This document shows, one piece after another, positions 26,154 to 34,957 of a DNA stretch of 64,000 nt (positions within the stretch are counted from its first letter, which is position 1; the number at the start of each line of letters is the position of its first letter). Source of the DNA: SG8-30 sp963695155 (GTDB lineage Bacteria; Pseudomonadota; Gammaproteobacteria; Steroidobacterales; Steroidobacteraceae). Location of the stretch: contig CAVOGD010000006.1 in assembly GCA_963695155.1 (NCBI GenBank), forward strand, positions 496,001 to 560,000, in the 5' to 3' direction. Position numbers and translations under genes: made by a program. The notes under the pieces are model-generated. The model saw only the letters and a list, made by a program, of their open reading frames with translations. It made no database searches and was not told the origin of the DNA.

Positions 26154-28103
26154 TTGGATGAAGTGAAGAAGCCGCGACCGGCGCCCGGGTGGGATGTCTC
26201 CGACTCGCTCGACCTGTACGCCGTCGAGGCCTGGGGCGGCGGCTATTTCGGCATCAACCCGCAAGGCCATGTTGCGGTGATGCCCGACCGCGACCCGGCG
26301 CGGCAGATCGACCTGTACGAGGTCGTCGAGCAGTTGAAGGCGCGCGACCTGGCCGCGCCGGTCGTGATCCGCTTCTCGGATATCCTGCGGCACCGCCTGC
26401 GCGCCCTGCACCGCGCCTTCGGCGCGGCCATCGCCGAGAACGAGTACCGCGGCCGCTACGCCGCGATGTTCCCCATCAAGGTCAACCAGCAGCGCCTGGT
26501 CGTCGAGGAGGTCTATCGCGGCAGCGCGGACCTCGGTTTCGGCCTCGAGGTGGGCTCCAAGCCCGAGCTGCTGGCGGTCATGGCGATGACCGAGGATGCA
26601 CCCGACCGGCTGATCATCTGCAACGGCTTCAAGGACGACAGCTACATCGAGGCGGTCATCCTCGCCACCAAGCTGGGCCGCAGCATCATCCCGGTCATCG
26701 AGAACTTCTCGGAGCTGGCCTACGTGCTGAAGCACGCGGCCGCCTACGGCGTGCGGCCGAGCCTCGGCGTGCGCGTCAAGCTGGCCTCGGAGGGCGCCGG
26801 GCGCTGGCGCGACTCGGCGGGCGACCGCTCGAAATTCGGCCTGTTCACCTCCGAGATCCTGGAACTGGTGGAGGTGCTGCGCGCACAGGGCATGCTGGAC
26901 TGCCTGAAGCTCGTGCACTGCCACCCGGGCTCGCAGCTGCACGACATCCGCCGCATCAAGGAGGCGGTCGGCGAGCTGGCGCACGTCTATGCGGAACTGA
27001 GCCGCCTGGGCGCGGGACTCGAGTACATCGACGTGGGCGGCGGGCTGGGCGTGGACTACGACGGCTCGCGCACCAATTTCGAGTCGTCCATGAACTACAC
27101 GCTGCAGGAATATGCCAACGACGTGGTGTACCGCATCGCCAGCGTGTGCGATGCGCGCGACCTGCCGCATCCGGTGATCATCAGCGAGTCCGGGCGCGCG
27201 ATCGCCGCGCACCACAGCGTGCTGGTGTTCAACGTGCTCGGCGTCCTCAGGCTCGATCGATTCACCGTGCCCGACGACCCGGGCAACGGCGACGAGGAGC
27301 TGCCGCAGCCGGTGCAGGACCTGTACGACGCCTACCGTTCGGTGAGCGAGCGGCGGCTGGTCGAGTGCTGGCACGACGCCCAGCAGGCGCGCGACCAGGT
27401 GCACCAGATGTTCAGCCTCGGCTACCTGAGCCTCGAGATGCGCGGGCTGGCCGAGCGGCTGTACTGGGCGACCTGCGCGCGCGTGCGCAACCTCACGCGC
27501 AAGCTGCCGCGGCTGCCCGAGGAACTGGAGGGACTCGACAACGTCCTCACCGACACGTACTTCTGCAACGTCTCCATCTTCCAGTCGCTGCCGGACAGCT
27601 GGGCCATCGACCAGTTGTTCCCGATCATGCCGCTGCATCGCCTCGACGAACGGCCGCTGCGCAGCGCGGTGCTGGCCGACATCACCTGCGATTCCGACGG
27701 CAAGATCGACCGCTTCGTGTCGGTCCGCGACATCAAGCGCGCGCTCGAGTTGCATGAGCCGACGCCCGGCGAGGACTACTACCTCGCGGCCTTCCTGGTC
27801 GGCGCCTACCAGGAGACGCTGGGCGACCTGCACAACCTGTTCGGCGACACGCATGTCGTGCACATCCGCCTCGACGACGAGCACGGCTGGTGGATCGAGG
27901 AGGCGCTGAAGGGCGACACGGCGGCCAAGGTGCTGGGCTACATGCAGTACGACACCGACGAGCTGTACCCGCGCTTTGCCCGGGACTGCGAGCGGGCCAT
28001 GCGCGACGGACGCCTGTCGGTCGCCGAGGGACAGGCGCTCAAGCGCTTCTACGAGTCGGAGCTGGCCGGCTACACCTACCTGGAGCCGGAATCCGGCGCC
28101 TAG
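26154..28103 (+). CDS. speA: Biosynthetic arginine decarboxylase SpeA
   Basis: About 649 residues (E. coli SpeA: 658), a PLP enzyme converting arginine to agmatine, the entry to putrescine synthesis. The PLP lysine lies in YAAMFPIKVNQQRLVVEEV; LVHCHPGSQLHDIRRIKEA, YIDVGGGLGVDYDGS and ISESGRAIAAHHS are diagnostic. No ATG fits the N-terminus: a TTG at 26154 with GGAG nine bases upstream, or a GTG at 26163, are the best starts; a GTG at 26058 would add 32 poorly conserved residues. Together with homospermidine synthase it suggests an arginine-agmatine-putrescine-homospermidine route. Confidence 0.92.
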   Translation: MDEVKKPRPAPGWDVSDSLDLYAVEAWGGGYFGINPQGHVAVMPDRDPARQIDLYEVVEQLKARDLAAPVVIRFSDILRHRLRALHRAFGAAIAENEYRGRYAAMFPIKVNQQRLVVEEVYRGSADLGFGLEVGSKPELLAVMAMTEDAPDRLIICNGFKDDSYIEAVILATKLGRSIIPVIENFSELAYVLKHAAAYGVRPSLGVRVKLASEGAGRWRDSAGDRSKFGLFTSEILELVEVLRAQGMLDCLKLVHCHPGSQLHDIRRIKEAVGELAHVYAELSRLGAGLEYIDVGGGLGVDYDGSRTNFESSMNYTLQEYANDVVYRIASVCDARDLPHPVIISESGRAIAAHHSVLVFNVLGVLRLDRFTVPDDPGNGDEELPQPVQDLYDAYRSVSERRLVECWHDAQQARDQVHQMFSLGYLSLEMRGLAERLYWATCARVRNLTRKLPRLPEELEGLDNVLTDTYFCNVSIFQSLPDSWAIDQLFPIMPLHRLDERPLRSAVLADITCDSDGKIDRFVSVRDIKRALELHEPTPGEDYYLAAFLVGAYQETLGDLHNLFGDTHVVHIRLDDEHGWWIEEALKGDTAAKVLGYMQYDTDELYPRFARDCERAMRDGRLSVAEGQALKRFYESELAGYTYLEPESGA

Positions 28104-28138
28104 GCGATCCGTGGTCGGGTCAAACTCCGTCCTGGATC

Positions 28139-28167
28139 GGGGTCTGACCCTTTCAGGGTCTGACCCC
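28139..28167. repeat. REP-like palindromes, two copies (locus 1)
   Basis: Two copies of the 13-bp palindrome GGGGTCTGACCCC (each with one end base changed) at 28139-28151 and 28155-28167, 36 bases after the speA stop. They precede the composite inverted-repeat element. Confidence 0.8.
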
Positions 28168-28200
28168 TCCGGTCCCCTGACCATCGCGCGTTGCGGCGTG

Positions 28201-28428
28201 CGCGCGGGATCCGGTCGGGTCCCGGTGCTCAACGGTGTTCGGCGCAACCGGGCCGGGGTCGCTCGCTCAGTCGATCTTTATTCGCTCGCCGACCCCGGCC
28301 CGCCCGCGCCTGGCACCTTGCATGGAGCTGCCGCGCTTCGGGGCGGGCGCGCGAACTGGTCGTGGTCCCCTAAGCGAGCGACTATCCTCCGTCGGAGCGA
28401 GCGTGGGGACCCGACCGGATCCCGCGCG
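28201..28428. repeat. Composite inverted-repeat element (MITE/BIME-like), about 228 bp
   Basis: The ends are a perfect 23-bp terminal inverted repeat (28201-28223 and 28406-28428; each includes GGATCCGGTCGGGTCCC or its complement). Inside are two units. Unit A (28232-28312) folds on a 13-bp stem, 28249-28261 with 28290-28302, around a loop containing CTTTATT. Unit B (28352-28428, inverted) contains GGTCCCC-type arms and GCGAGCGAC. The same units recur inverted at 37045-37118 (B) and 37217-37298 (A), and B alone at 29455-29529. There is no coding sequence. A GGGGGG-TCGCA-CCCCCC hairpin follows at 28440-28456. These repeats fill most of the 28104-28517 gap. Confidence 0.75.
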
Positions 28429-28517
28429 CCCGACCTGGTGGGGGGTCGCACCCCCCGACAATCGGTGCATGCTGTCGTATCCTAGGCGGCGCCGGACCAA
28501 CGCCCATGGAGATGTCG

Positions 28518-29405
28518 ATGCGCACCGCCCGCCTGCTCGCCCCCCTCGCCCTGCTGGCGCTGGTCGCCGGCTGCGCGGGCCAGCCCGTCGCCGAGCCGCC
28601 GGCCGAAGAGGCGCCAGGCGGCACGGACGACGCCACGCTGGCGCTGCTGGACGCGGCGATTGCGGGCGATCACCGCGGCGACGCGAACCGCGCCCGCGAC
28701 CAGTACCGTCATCCGCGCGAGACGCTCGCCTTCTTCGGGCTGCGCAGCGACATGTCCGTCATGGAGGTGTGGCCGGGCGGCGGCGGCTGGTATACGGAAG
28801 TCCTCGCGCCCGTGCTGCGCGAGCGCGGCGTGCTGTACGCCGCCCAGTGGGATCCCGCGACGGACAACAAGTTCGTGCAGGACAGCCTGCAGGCGTTCGC
28901 CGCCAAGCTGCAGTCGCGCCCGGACGTGTACGACAAGGTCAGGGTGGTGGCGCTGCACTACCCGACCGCGATGCAGCCAGTGCCGCCCGGCAGCCTCGAC
29001 ATGGTGCTGACGTTCCGCAACATCCATAACTGGATGCCGCGCGGCGCCGACCGGCCGATGCTGGAGGCCATGTTCGAGGCCCTCAAGCCAGGCGGCATCC
29101 TGGGCGTCGTCGAACACCGCGCCGCCGGCGAAGCGCCGCAGGACCCGCGGGCCCGCTCGGGCTACGTGCGCGAGGACTATGCGGTGGAACTCATCGAGAG
29201 CATCGGCTTCCGGCTGCTGGACCGCAGCGAGATCAACGCCAACCCGGCGGACGTCAAGGACTACGAGCAGGGCGTGTGGACGCTGCCGCCCACCTTCCGG
29301 CTGGGCGACAAGGACCGCGAGCGGTATGCCGCGATCGGCGAGAGCGACCGGTTTACGCTGCGCTTCGAGAAGCCGCGACCCGGGCAGGAGGGGTCAGACC
29401 CCTGA
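28518..29405 (+). CDS. Predicted lipoprotein of the SAM-methyltransferase fold
   Basis: About 295 residues. The N-terminus is a lipoprotein signal (LLAPLALLALVAGC, lipobox Cys), then AGDHRGDANRARDQYRHPRETLAFFGL. A methyltransferase-like fold follows (VMEVWPGGGGWYTEVLAPVLRERG, LDMVLTFRNIHNWM, LKPGGILGVVEHR). This family of exported methyltransferase-like proteins is widespread in proteobacteria but of unproven function; SAM is not expected in the periplasm. Starts at 28506, 28512 or 28518 are possible; 28518 gives the best signal peptide with GGAG upstream. The last residues GSDP and the stop are read from a REP palindrome. Confidence 0.8.
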   Translation: MRTARLLAPLALLALVAGCAGQPVAEPPAEEAPGGTDDATLALLDAAIAGDHRGDANRARDQYRHPRETLAFFGLRSDMSVMEVWPGGGGWYTEVLAPVLRERGVLYAAQWDPATDNKFVQDSLQAFAAKLQSRPDVYDKVRVVALHYPTAMQPVPPGSLDMVLTFRNIHNWMPRGADRPMLEAMFEALKPGGILGVVEHRAAGEAPQDPRARSGYVREDYAVELIESIGFRLLDRSEINANPADVKDYEQGVWTLPPTFRLGDKDRERYAAIGESDRFTLRFEKPRPGQEGSDP

Positions 29406-29438
29406 GAGGGGTCAGACCCCTGGGAGGGGGCAGACCCC
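29390..29438. repeat. REP-like palindromes, three copies (locus 2)
   Basis: Copies of GGGGTCAGACCCC at 29390-29402 (directly followed by the TGA stop of the methyltransferase gene), 29408-29420 and 29426-29438 (one base changed). Spacing is 5 bases between copies. Confidence 0.85.
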
Positions 29439-29454
29439 GAACCCGGCGCGCGGG

Positions 29455-29529
29455 AGCTGGTCGCGGTCCCCGTAGCGAGCGACTTTCTTCGGAGCGAGCG
29501 CAGCGGGACCCGGCCGGATCCTGCGCGCC
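29455..29529 (-). repeat. Solitary copy of repeat unit B
   Basis: Diverged third copy of unit B, in the same orientation as the copy inside the 28.2-28.4 kb element. Shared blocks include GCGAGCGACTTTCTTCGGAG and GACCCGGCCGGATC. It follows the REP cluster and ends 30 bases before the helicase gene stop. Confidence 0.7.
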
Positions 29530-29558
29530 CCAGCACGGCGCCGGCACCCGGCGAGACC

Positions 29559-31637
29559 TCACCACATGTCGCGCAGCCGCTTGCCGACGTCCACGCGCAC
29601 GGCAGTGCCGGCCGCGCCGTCCGGCGCCGTGGCCTCGCCCCAGCTCGTGCACTCCAGCGAGTCCATCACCGCCGCCGTCAGGAAGCGGCTGCGCGCACCG
29701 TAGACGTGCGCGTCGCCGTGGCGGTGCTGCTGCGTGACGTAGTAGCGCTGCGGCTCCAGCAGGTCGAGTTCCCGCCGCGCGCGGGTCATCGCCACGTACA
29801 GCAGCCGCCGTTCCTCCTCGATCAGCTCGTCGCGCCCGGCGGCGAACTCCGACGGGAAGTTCCCGTCCGCGACGTTGAGCACGAACACCGCCTCCCACTC
29901 CTGGCCCTTGGCCGAGTGCACCGTGGACAGCACCAGGTAGTCCTCGTCGAGCAGCGGCGGGCCGGCGAGGTCGCCGGAGGCCTGCGGCGGGTCGAGCGTC
30001 AGCTCCGACAGGAAACGCTCGCGGGTCGCGAACTGGGTGGCGATCTGGCCGAGCATCTCCAGGTCGCCCGCGCGCACGCCCGCATGCGCGTGCAGGCCCT
30101 CCAGCAAGGGCTGGTACCAGCCGCGCACGCGCTCGACCTGCCCCGCCCACGGCGTGGACGGCAGCAGCCAGCCCGGCCAGCAGCGCGCTGAATTCCGGCC
30201 AGCCGCCGCGCGCCGCGGCCGGCGGCGCGAAGGCCGCCAGCGCGTCCAGCGAATAGCCGGCGGCGGCGACCGACTCGAGGCAGCGGTCGGCGTTGGCGGG
30301 GCCCATGCCGGGCAGCAGCTGCAGCACGCGGAACGCCGCGATGCCGTTCCTGGGATTGTCGGCCCAGCGCAGCACGGCCAGCAGGTCCTTGACGTGGGCC
30401 GCCTCCAGGAACTTCAGGCCGCCGTACTTCACGTACGGGATGTTGCGGCGCATCAGCTCGACCTCGAGCCCGTCGCTGTGGTGGGAGCTGCGGAACAGCA
30501 CGGCCTGCCTGCGCAGCAGGATGCCGGCCTCGCGGTTGCCGAGGACGCGGCCGACGATGTAGTCGCACTGCGCGCGGTCGTCCAGCACCGTCACGAGCCG
30601 CGTCTGCGCGCCCGCGCCGCGCACCGCGCGCAGCGTCTTGCGGTACTGGCGGCGACCCTCGGCGATCAGTGCGTTGGCGGTATCCAGGATCTGCTGCGTG
30701 GAGCGGTAGTTCTCCTCCAGCGCCACGACCTCCGCAGGCGGCGAGAAGCGGTCCGGGAACCCGAGGATGTTCTCCACCGTGGCGGCCCGGAACGAATAGA
30801 TGGCCTGCGCGTCGTCGCCGACCACGGTCAGCCCGGTGCCCGCGGGCTTGAGCGCGAGCAGGATCCCGGCCTGCAGCGCGTTGGTGTCCTGGTACTCGTC
30901 GACCAGCACATGGTCGAAGCGCTCGCCAACCTGCCGCGCCAGCGCCGGCTCCTGCATCATCGCGTGCCAGTACAGCAGCAGGTCGTCGTAATCGAGCACG
31001 CCGTTGCGCCAGCTTGCGCTCCGACGTAGGCGCCGAACAGCTGGCGCAACGGCTCGCGCCAGTCCGCGCACCACGGAAACGCCTCCTCGAGCACGCGCTC
31101 GAGCTCCCACCCCGTATTGACGCGGTGCGAGTAGATGGCCTGGCAGGTGTCCTTGCGCGGGAAGCGCCGGCTGAGCTTCGACAGGCCGAGCCCGTGGCGC
31201 AGCCGGTCGAGCACGTCCGCGGAGTCGCCGCGGTCCATGATGCTGAACGAGGCCTCGAGCCCGACCGCGGCGTGGTACTGGCGCAGCAGCCGGTTGCCGA
31301 TCGCGTGGAAGGTCCCGGACCAGGGCAGGCGCACGTCGGGCCGGCGGGCCTGCGCACCCCCCGGCGGCCGTGCCGCGGCCACGATGCGCTCCGCGCGCCG
31401 TACCATTTCCTGCGCGGCCCGGCGCGTGAACGTCAGCAGCAGGATGCGGCCGGGCTCGACGCCCTGCGCGACGAGGTAGGCCACGCGGTGCGCCAGCGTG
31501 GCCGTCTTGCCGGTCCCCGCGCCCGCGATGACCAGCAGCGGCGGCGCCGCGAAGCGGCCGTCCGCTCCCGGCGCGCCGAAGGTCGCGGCACGCAGCTGCG
31601 CCGGATTGAGGGCCTCGAGCAGTGCCGCGCCGGACAT
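29559..31637 (-). pseudogene. UvrD/Rep-type ATP-dependent DNA helicase, two frameshifts
   Basis: A superfamily 1A 3'-5' helicase of about 690 residues, interrupted twice. Segment 1 (31637 to about 31010) has Walker A AGAGTGKTATLAHR and LLTFTRRAAQEM. Segment 2 (about 31010 to 30160) has LDYDDLLLYW, VDEYQDTN (Walker B), GDDAQAIYSFRAA and ALEENYRSTQQIL. Segment 3 (to 29559) has STVHSAKGQEWEAVFV and LLYVAMTRARREL. A one-base loss near 31005-31015 and a one-base gain near 30145-30155 would restore a single frame. All helicase motifs are intact, so recent decay or assembly error is more likely than long-standing loss. Confidence 0.82.
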
Positions 31638-31840
31638 GCGCGGCAGTGTAGCGAAGCCCTGTATATCCATCCAGTGACGCGGGTGGCCGTGGAGACGCGC
31701 AGCCGCTGCCACGGCGTACCGGGGCGCCCGGCCGCGCCGGTTTGACATAGTGAAAAAATGAGAGCCACGTCACACAGCGGCAAGCCGGCGGCCGCTAACC
31801 TGTCGTCGCACGGTAATCCATCCGGGAAGAGGGTCGGCTC

Positions 31841-32215
31841 ATGTCTGGGTCCGGGTCAGGCCGGTTCAAGCTGTTCGACGACACGGGGCAGTTCAGTCGC
31901 CGCGAACTGAGCCCGCCCGACCCGAAGGGTCGCACCGAATACGACGAGCTCGGCAACGCCGTCTGGGTTCCCTACAAGGGCCTGGGGAGCAAGGAGGCGA
32001 TGGCCAAGCTGCTCAATGACGAGACGCTGGCGATCACCGAGGAAGACTCCCACAAGACGGGCCGGCGGATCCAGCACAACCGTGGCGGCCAGCGCAAGGG
32101 TTACGACCCCTACGACAGCGGCCTGCTGCCGGACAAGGACTGGAAGAAGCCCAAGGACCTGCGCGCGCTGTCGAAGTGGATCAAGCAGCAGAAGAAGTAC
32201 AACCCGGAAGGCTGA
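31841..32215 (+). CDS. Conserved-looking hypothetical protein, 124 residues
   Basis: A charged, soluble protein with no signal peptide or membrane segment. It begins MSGSGSGRFKLFDDTGQFSRREL and contains YDELGNAVWVPYKGLGS, TGRRIQHNRGG, GYDPYDSGLLPDKDW and the basic end SKWIKQQKKYNPEG. Codon use fits the neighbouring genes, and its start is preceded by GAAGAGGG. No family is recognised and function is unknown. It stands alone between two minus-strand genes. Confidence 0.7.
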   Translation: MSGSGSGRFKLFDDTGQFSRRELSPPDPKGRTEYDELGNAVWVPYKGLGSKEAMAKLLNDETLAITEEDSHKTGRRIQHNRGGQRKGYDPYDSGLLPDKDWKKPKDLRALSKWIKQQKKYNPEG

Positions 32216-32234
32216 CCCCGGGCGGCCACTGCGC

Positions 32235-32918
32235 TCACAGCACGAGCCCGACCAGTTCGTCGAGGTCCCGCACCCGGTGCGCCGGCGGCGCGAGTTCGGC
32301 CGGCCACGGTCGCGCGAACCGGTCCATCCACACCGCCTCGAGCCCGGCCTGCCGGGCACCGTCCACGTCCACGACCGGGTCGTCGCCCACGTAGGCCGCC
32401 TCGCGCGGCGCCAGCCCGGCGCGGTCCAGCAACGCCGCGAACATCCGCGGGTCGGGCTTGGCCACGCCGGCCTCGCGCGCACTCAGTGACAGCTCGAAGT
32501 AGCCGGCCAGGCCGATCGCCGCAAGGTCGGCGTTGCCGTTGGTCAGCGCGAACAACCGGTACCGCGACCGCAGCCGTTCGAGCGCCGGCCGCACGTCCGC
32601 GAAGACCTCGACGTCGTTGCGGACGGCGAAGAACACCGTGAACGCCTCCTCGGCGCACTGCGCGGGGTAACCCGCCTCGTCCACCAGGGCCTGCAGCGCC
32701 TGTCGCCGCAGGAAGCTGAAGTCATGGCGCCGCCCGGGGTGCGCCTCGACCACGCGCGCACGCACCGCCTGCATGCTCGCCAGGTCGTGCCGCTCGGTCA
32801 CCCGCGGACAGTGGACGGCCAGCCAGTCGTGCATCGCCTGTTCGGCGCGCCGCAGGACCGGGCCGACTGCCCACAGCGTGTCGTCGAGGTCGAGGCAGAT
32901 GGCGGCAAGGTGTCGCAT
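32235..32918 (-). CDS. HAD-superfamily hydrolase
   Basis: About 227 residues. HAD motifs in order: ICLDLDDTLW (nucleophile Asp), LFALTNGNADL (motif II), AGVAKPDPRMF (motif III Lys) and AAYVGDDPVVDVDGARQAG (motif IV). The cap is helical (subfamily IA), as in YjjG/phosphoglycolate phosphatase-like nucleotidases. The start at 32918 (MRHLAAICLD) is preferred over 32969, because the extra residues are low-complexity. Substrate unknown, likely a small phosphate ester. Confidence 0.85.
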   Translation of the reverse strand: MRHLAAICLDLDDTLWAVGPVLRRAEQAMHDWLAVHCPRVTERHDLASMQAVRARVVEAHPGRRHDFSFLRRQALQALVDEAGYPAQCAEEAFTVFFAVRNDVEVFADVRPALERLRSRYRLFALTNGNADLAAIGLAGYFELSLSAREAGVAKPDPRMFAALLDRAGLAPREAAYVGDDPVVDVDGARQAGLEAVWMDRFARPWPAELAPPAHRVRDLDELVGLVL

Positions 32919-33029
32919 GCTGAGCGCCGCATGATAGCGCGCACCGGCCGCCCGGCCGGCCGTCGCCAAAATCCTTGCGGCTGCGTGGACCGTGCAATAT
33001 GGTCGCTGTCTCCCGGATGGAGGTCACGC

Positions 33030-33692
33030 ATGGCGACACCGCTGCTGGTCATGGGTACGCGCAACTACAGTTCCTGGTCGTTGCGGCCATGGCTGCTGCT
33101 CAGGCACCTGGGCATCGCGTTCGAAGAGCGCGTGCTGCACTTCGGCACGCCGGAATTCGCCGCCGAGGTCGCGCGCCTGTCGCCCACCCGCCGCGTGCCC
33201 GTGCTCGTCCATGGCGAGCGCCGCATCTGGGAGTCCCTGGCCATCTGCGAGTACTCGTCCGAACTCGCCGGCGGGCGGGGCTGGCCCGGCGATGCGGGGG
33301 CGCGGGCGCATGCGCGGGCGCTGGCCGCGGAAATGCACGCGGGTTTCGCCGCCCTGCGTTCCAGTTGCCCCATGAACGCGCGGGCGCGCGGGCGGCGCGT
33401 CGCGGACTCGCCCGCGCTCGAGCGGGACGTGCGGCGCATCAACGCCATCTGGTCGGAATGCCGGCGCCTGCACGGCGTGGCGGGACCCTGGCTGTTCGGC
33501 GCCTACAGCGCGGCGGATGCCATGTTCGGGCCCGTGGCGCTGCGGTTCCTGACCTACGGCCTGCCGCTGGAACCCGCTGCGCGCGGCTATTTCGACCACG
33601 CGCTGGCCGACCCGGCGCTCTGCGAGTGGATCGCCGTGGCCGACGGCGAGGGCGTGACGATCGCCTCGGAAGAAGTCGGGGTGCCGGCATGA
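33030..33692 (+). CDS. Glutathione S-transferase family protein
   Basis: A 220-residue GST. The N-terminal thioredoxin-like domain has MGTRNYSSWSLRPWLLL (probable catalytic Ser), then RRVPVLVHGERRIWESLAICEYSSEL (cis-Pro and the glutathione-binding ES). The all-helical C-terminal domain includes GPWLFGAYSAADAMFGPVALRF. Shine-Dalgarno GGAGG lies 7 bases before the ATG. Substrate unknown; similar proteins are often annotated as stress-related. Confidence 0.88.
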   Translation: MATPLLVMGTRNYSSWSLRPWLLLRHLGIAFEERVLHFGTPEFAAEVARLSPTRRVPVLVHGERRIWESLAICEYSSELAGGRGWPGDAGARAHARALAAEMHAGFAALRSSCPMNARARGRRVADSPALERDVRRINAIWSECRRLHGVAGPWLFGAYSAADAMFGPVALRFLTYGLPLEPAARGYFDHALADPALCEWIAVADGEGVTIASEEVGVPA

Positions 33693-33714
33693 ATCGCGTC
33701 GGGACGACGCCGCG

Positions 33715-34902
33715 ATGACGTTCGCCAGCGCCGTCGCGCAGGACCGCGACCTGGCCGCGGCGGCGGCCGCCGCCGTCGACGCCGTGCGCGGCGGGTTCCG
33801 GGGCGAGGCGCCCGACCTTGTGCTGGCCTTCGCGGCCGGCTACGACTCGCGGCGTCTGGCGGACCTGCATGACGCCCTGCAGCCCTGGCTCGGGGATGGA
33901 CTGCTGGTGGGCTGCAACGCCGCCGGCGTCATCGGCGACGGCCGCGAAATCGAGGAGGAACCCGCACTCGCCCTGCTGGCCCTGCGCGCGGCCGGCACGG
34001 AGTTCACGCCCGTGCGCCTCGAACAGCGCACGCTGCCGGCCGTCAACGCCGCGCGCGAGGCCTGGTGGAAGCTGGCCGGCGTGCCGGCCGGCGCGGCGCC
34101 GTCCTTCCTGCTGCTGGCCGATCCGTTCACCTTCGACGCCGAGCACTGCGTGCGCGGGCTCGACCGCAGCTACGCGGGCGCGACAGTGGTCGGCGGCCTC
34201 AACTCGGCCGCCAGCCAGCCGGGCCACGCCGGGCTGTTCGTGAACGACGAGGTGCACGACAGCGGCGCGGTGCTGCTCGCCGTCACCGGCGCGCTGCGCC
34301 TGGAGGGGCTCGTCGCCCAGGGCTGCCGCCCCATCGGCGAGCCGTTGTTCGTCACCGCCGCCGAGCAGAACCGGATCCGCGAACTTGACGGGCAACCGCC
34401 GCGCCAGGTGCTGGGCCACCTGCTCGCCTCGCTCGGACCCCGCGACCGCGAGTTGTTCAACGACCGCCAGCTGTTCATCGGGCTCGCGCTGCCGGGCCCC
34501 AGGCAGGTCGTCGGCACCGGCGACTTCCTGGTTCGCACCGTGGTCGGGCTCGACGCACAGTCGGGCGACCTGGTCATCGGCGGCCAGGCCGGCGAGAACA
34601 GCGTCGTGCAGTTCCAGTTGCGGGACGCCGAGGCCTCCGCCGCGGACCTGGAGCGGCAACTGCAGCGGCACAAGAAGCGCGACCCGGCCGCCCCGCTGGC
34701 GGCGCTCATGTTTTCCTGCGTCGGCCGCGGCGCCGGCCTGTACGGCGTCGCCCACCGCGACTCCGGCCTGTTCCGCCGGGCTTTCGGCGACGTGCCGGTC
34801 GGCGGGATGTTCTGCGCCGGCGAGATCGGTCCGGTGCAGGGCACGACGTTCCTGCACGGCTACACGACGGTCCTCGGCCTGCTGCGCCGCCGCGCCGGCT
34901 GA
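33715..34902 (+). CDS. FIST-domain protein
   Basis: A 395-residue protein with FIST_N (about residues 30-220; LLVGCNAAGVIGDGREIEEEPAL) and FIST_C (about 225-375; NDRQLFIGL, DFLVRTVVGLDAQSGDLVIGG, GMFCAGEIGPVQGTTFLHGYTTVLGLL). FIST domains are proposed small-ligand sensors, often of amino acids, and are usually attached to or encoded beside signal-transduction proteins. No kinase, GGDEF or chemoreceptor partner lies nearby. The start is 22 bases after the GST stop. Confidence 0.85.
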   Translation: MTFASAVAQDRDLAAAAAAAVDAVRGGFRGEAPDLVLAFAAGYDSRRLADLHDALQPWLGDGLLVGCNAAGVIGDGREIEEEPALALLALRAAGTEFTPVRLEQRTLPAVNAAREAWWKLAGVPAGAAPSFLLLADPFTFDAEHCVRGLDRSYAGATVVGGLNSAASQPGHAGLFVNDEVHDSGAVLLAVTGALRLEGLVAQGCRPIGEPLFVTAAEQNRIRELDGQPPRQVLGHLLASLGPRDRELFNDRQLFIGLALPGPRQVVGTGDFLVRTVVGLDAQSGDLVIGGQAGENSVVQFQLRDAEASAADLERQLQRHKKRDPAAPLAALMFSCVGRGAGLYGVAHRDSGLFRRAFGDVPVGGMFCAGEIGPVQGTTFLHGYTTVLGLLRRRAG

Positions 34903-34957
34903 GGCGCGCCGGCGGCGCACTTCCCGCCCCTGACACCGCGCAACGGAACCCCGACCC

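Noticed and set aside
24777..28247. A 1156-codon open frame on the minus strand across sseA and speA
   Set aside because: It is antisense to two well-conserved enzymes and shows no domain; a by-product of GC-rich third codon positions.
29353..31773. One continuous 806-codon helicase-like frame
   Set aside because: Only its middle third matches helicase sequence. The N- and C-terminal helicase motifs lie in other frames, so the gene is better described as frameshifted.
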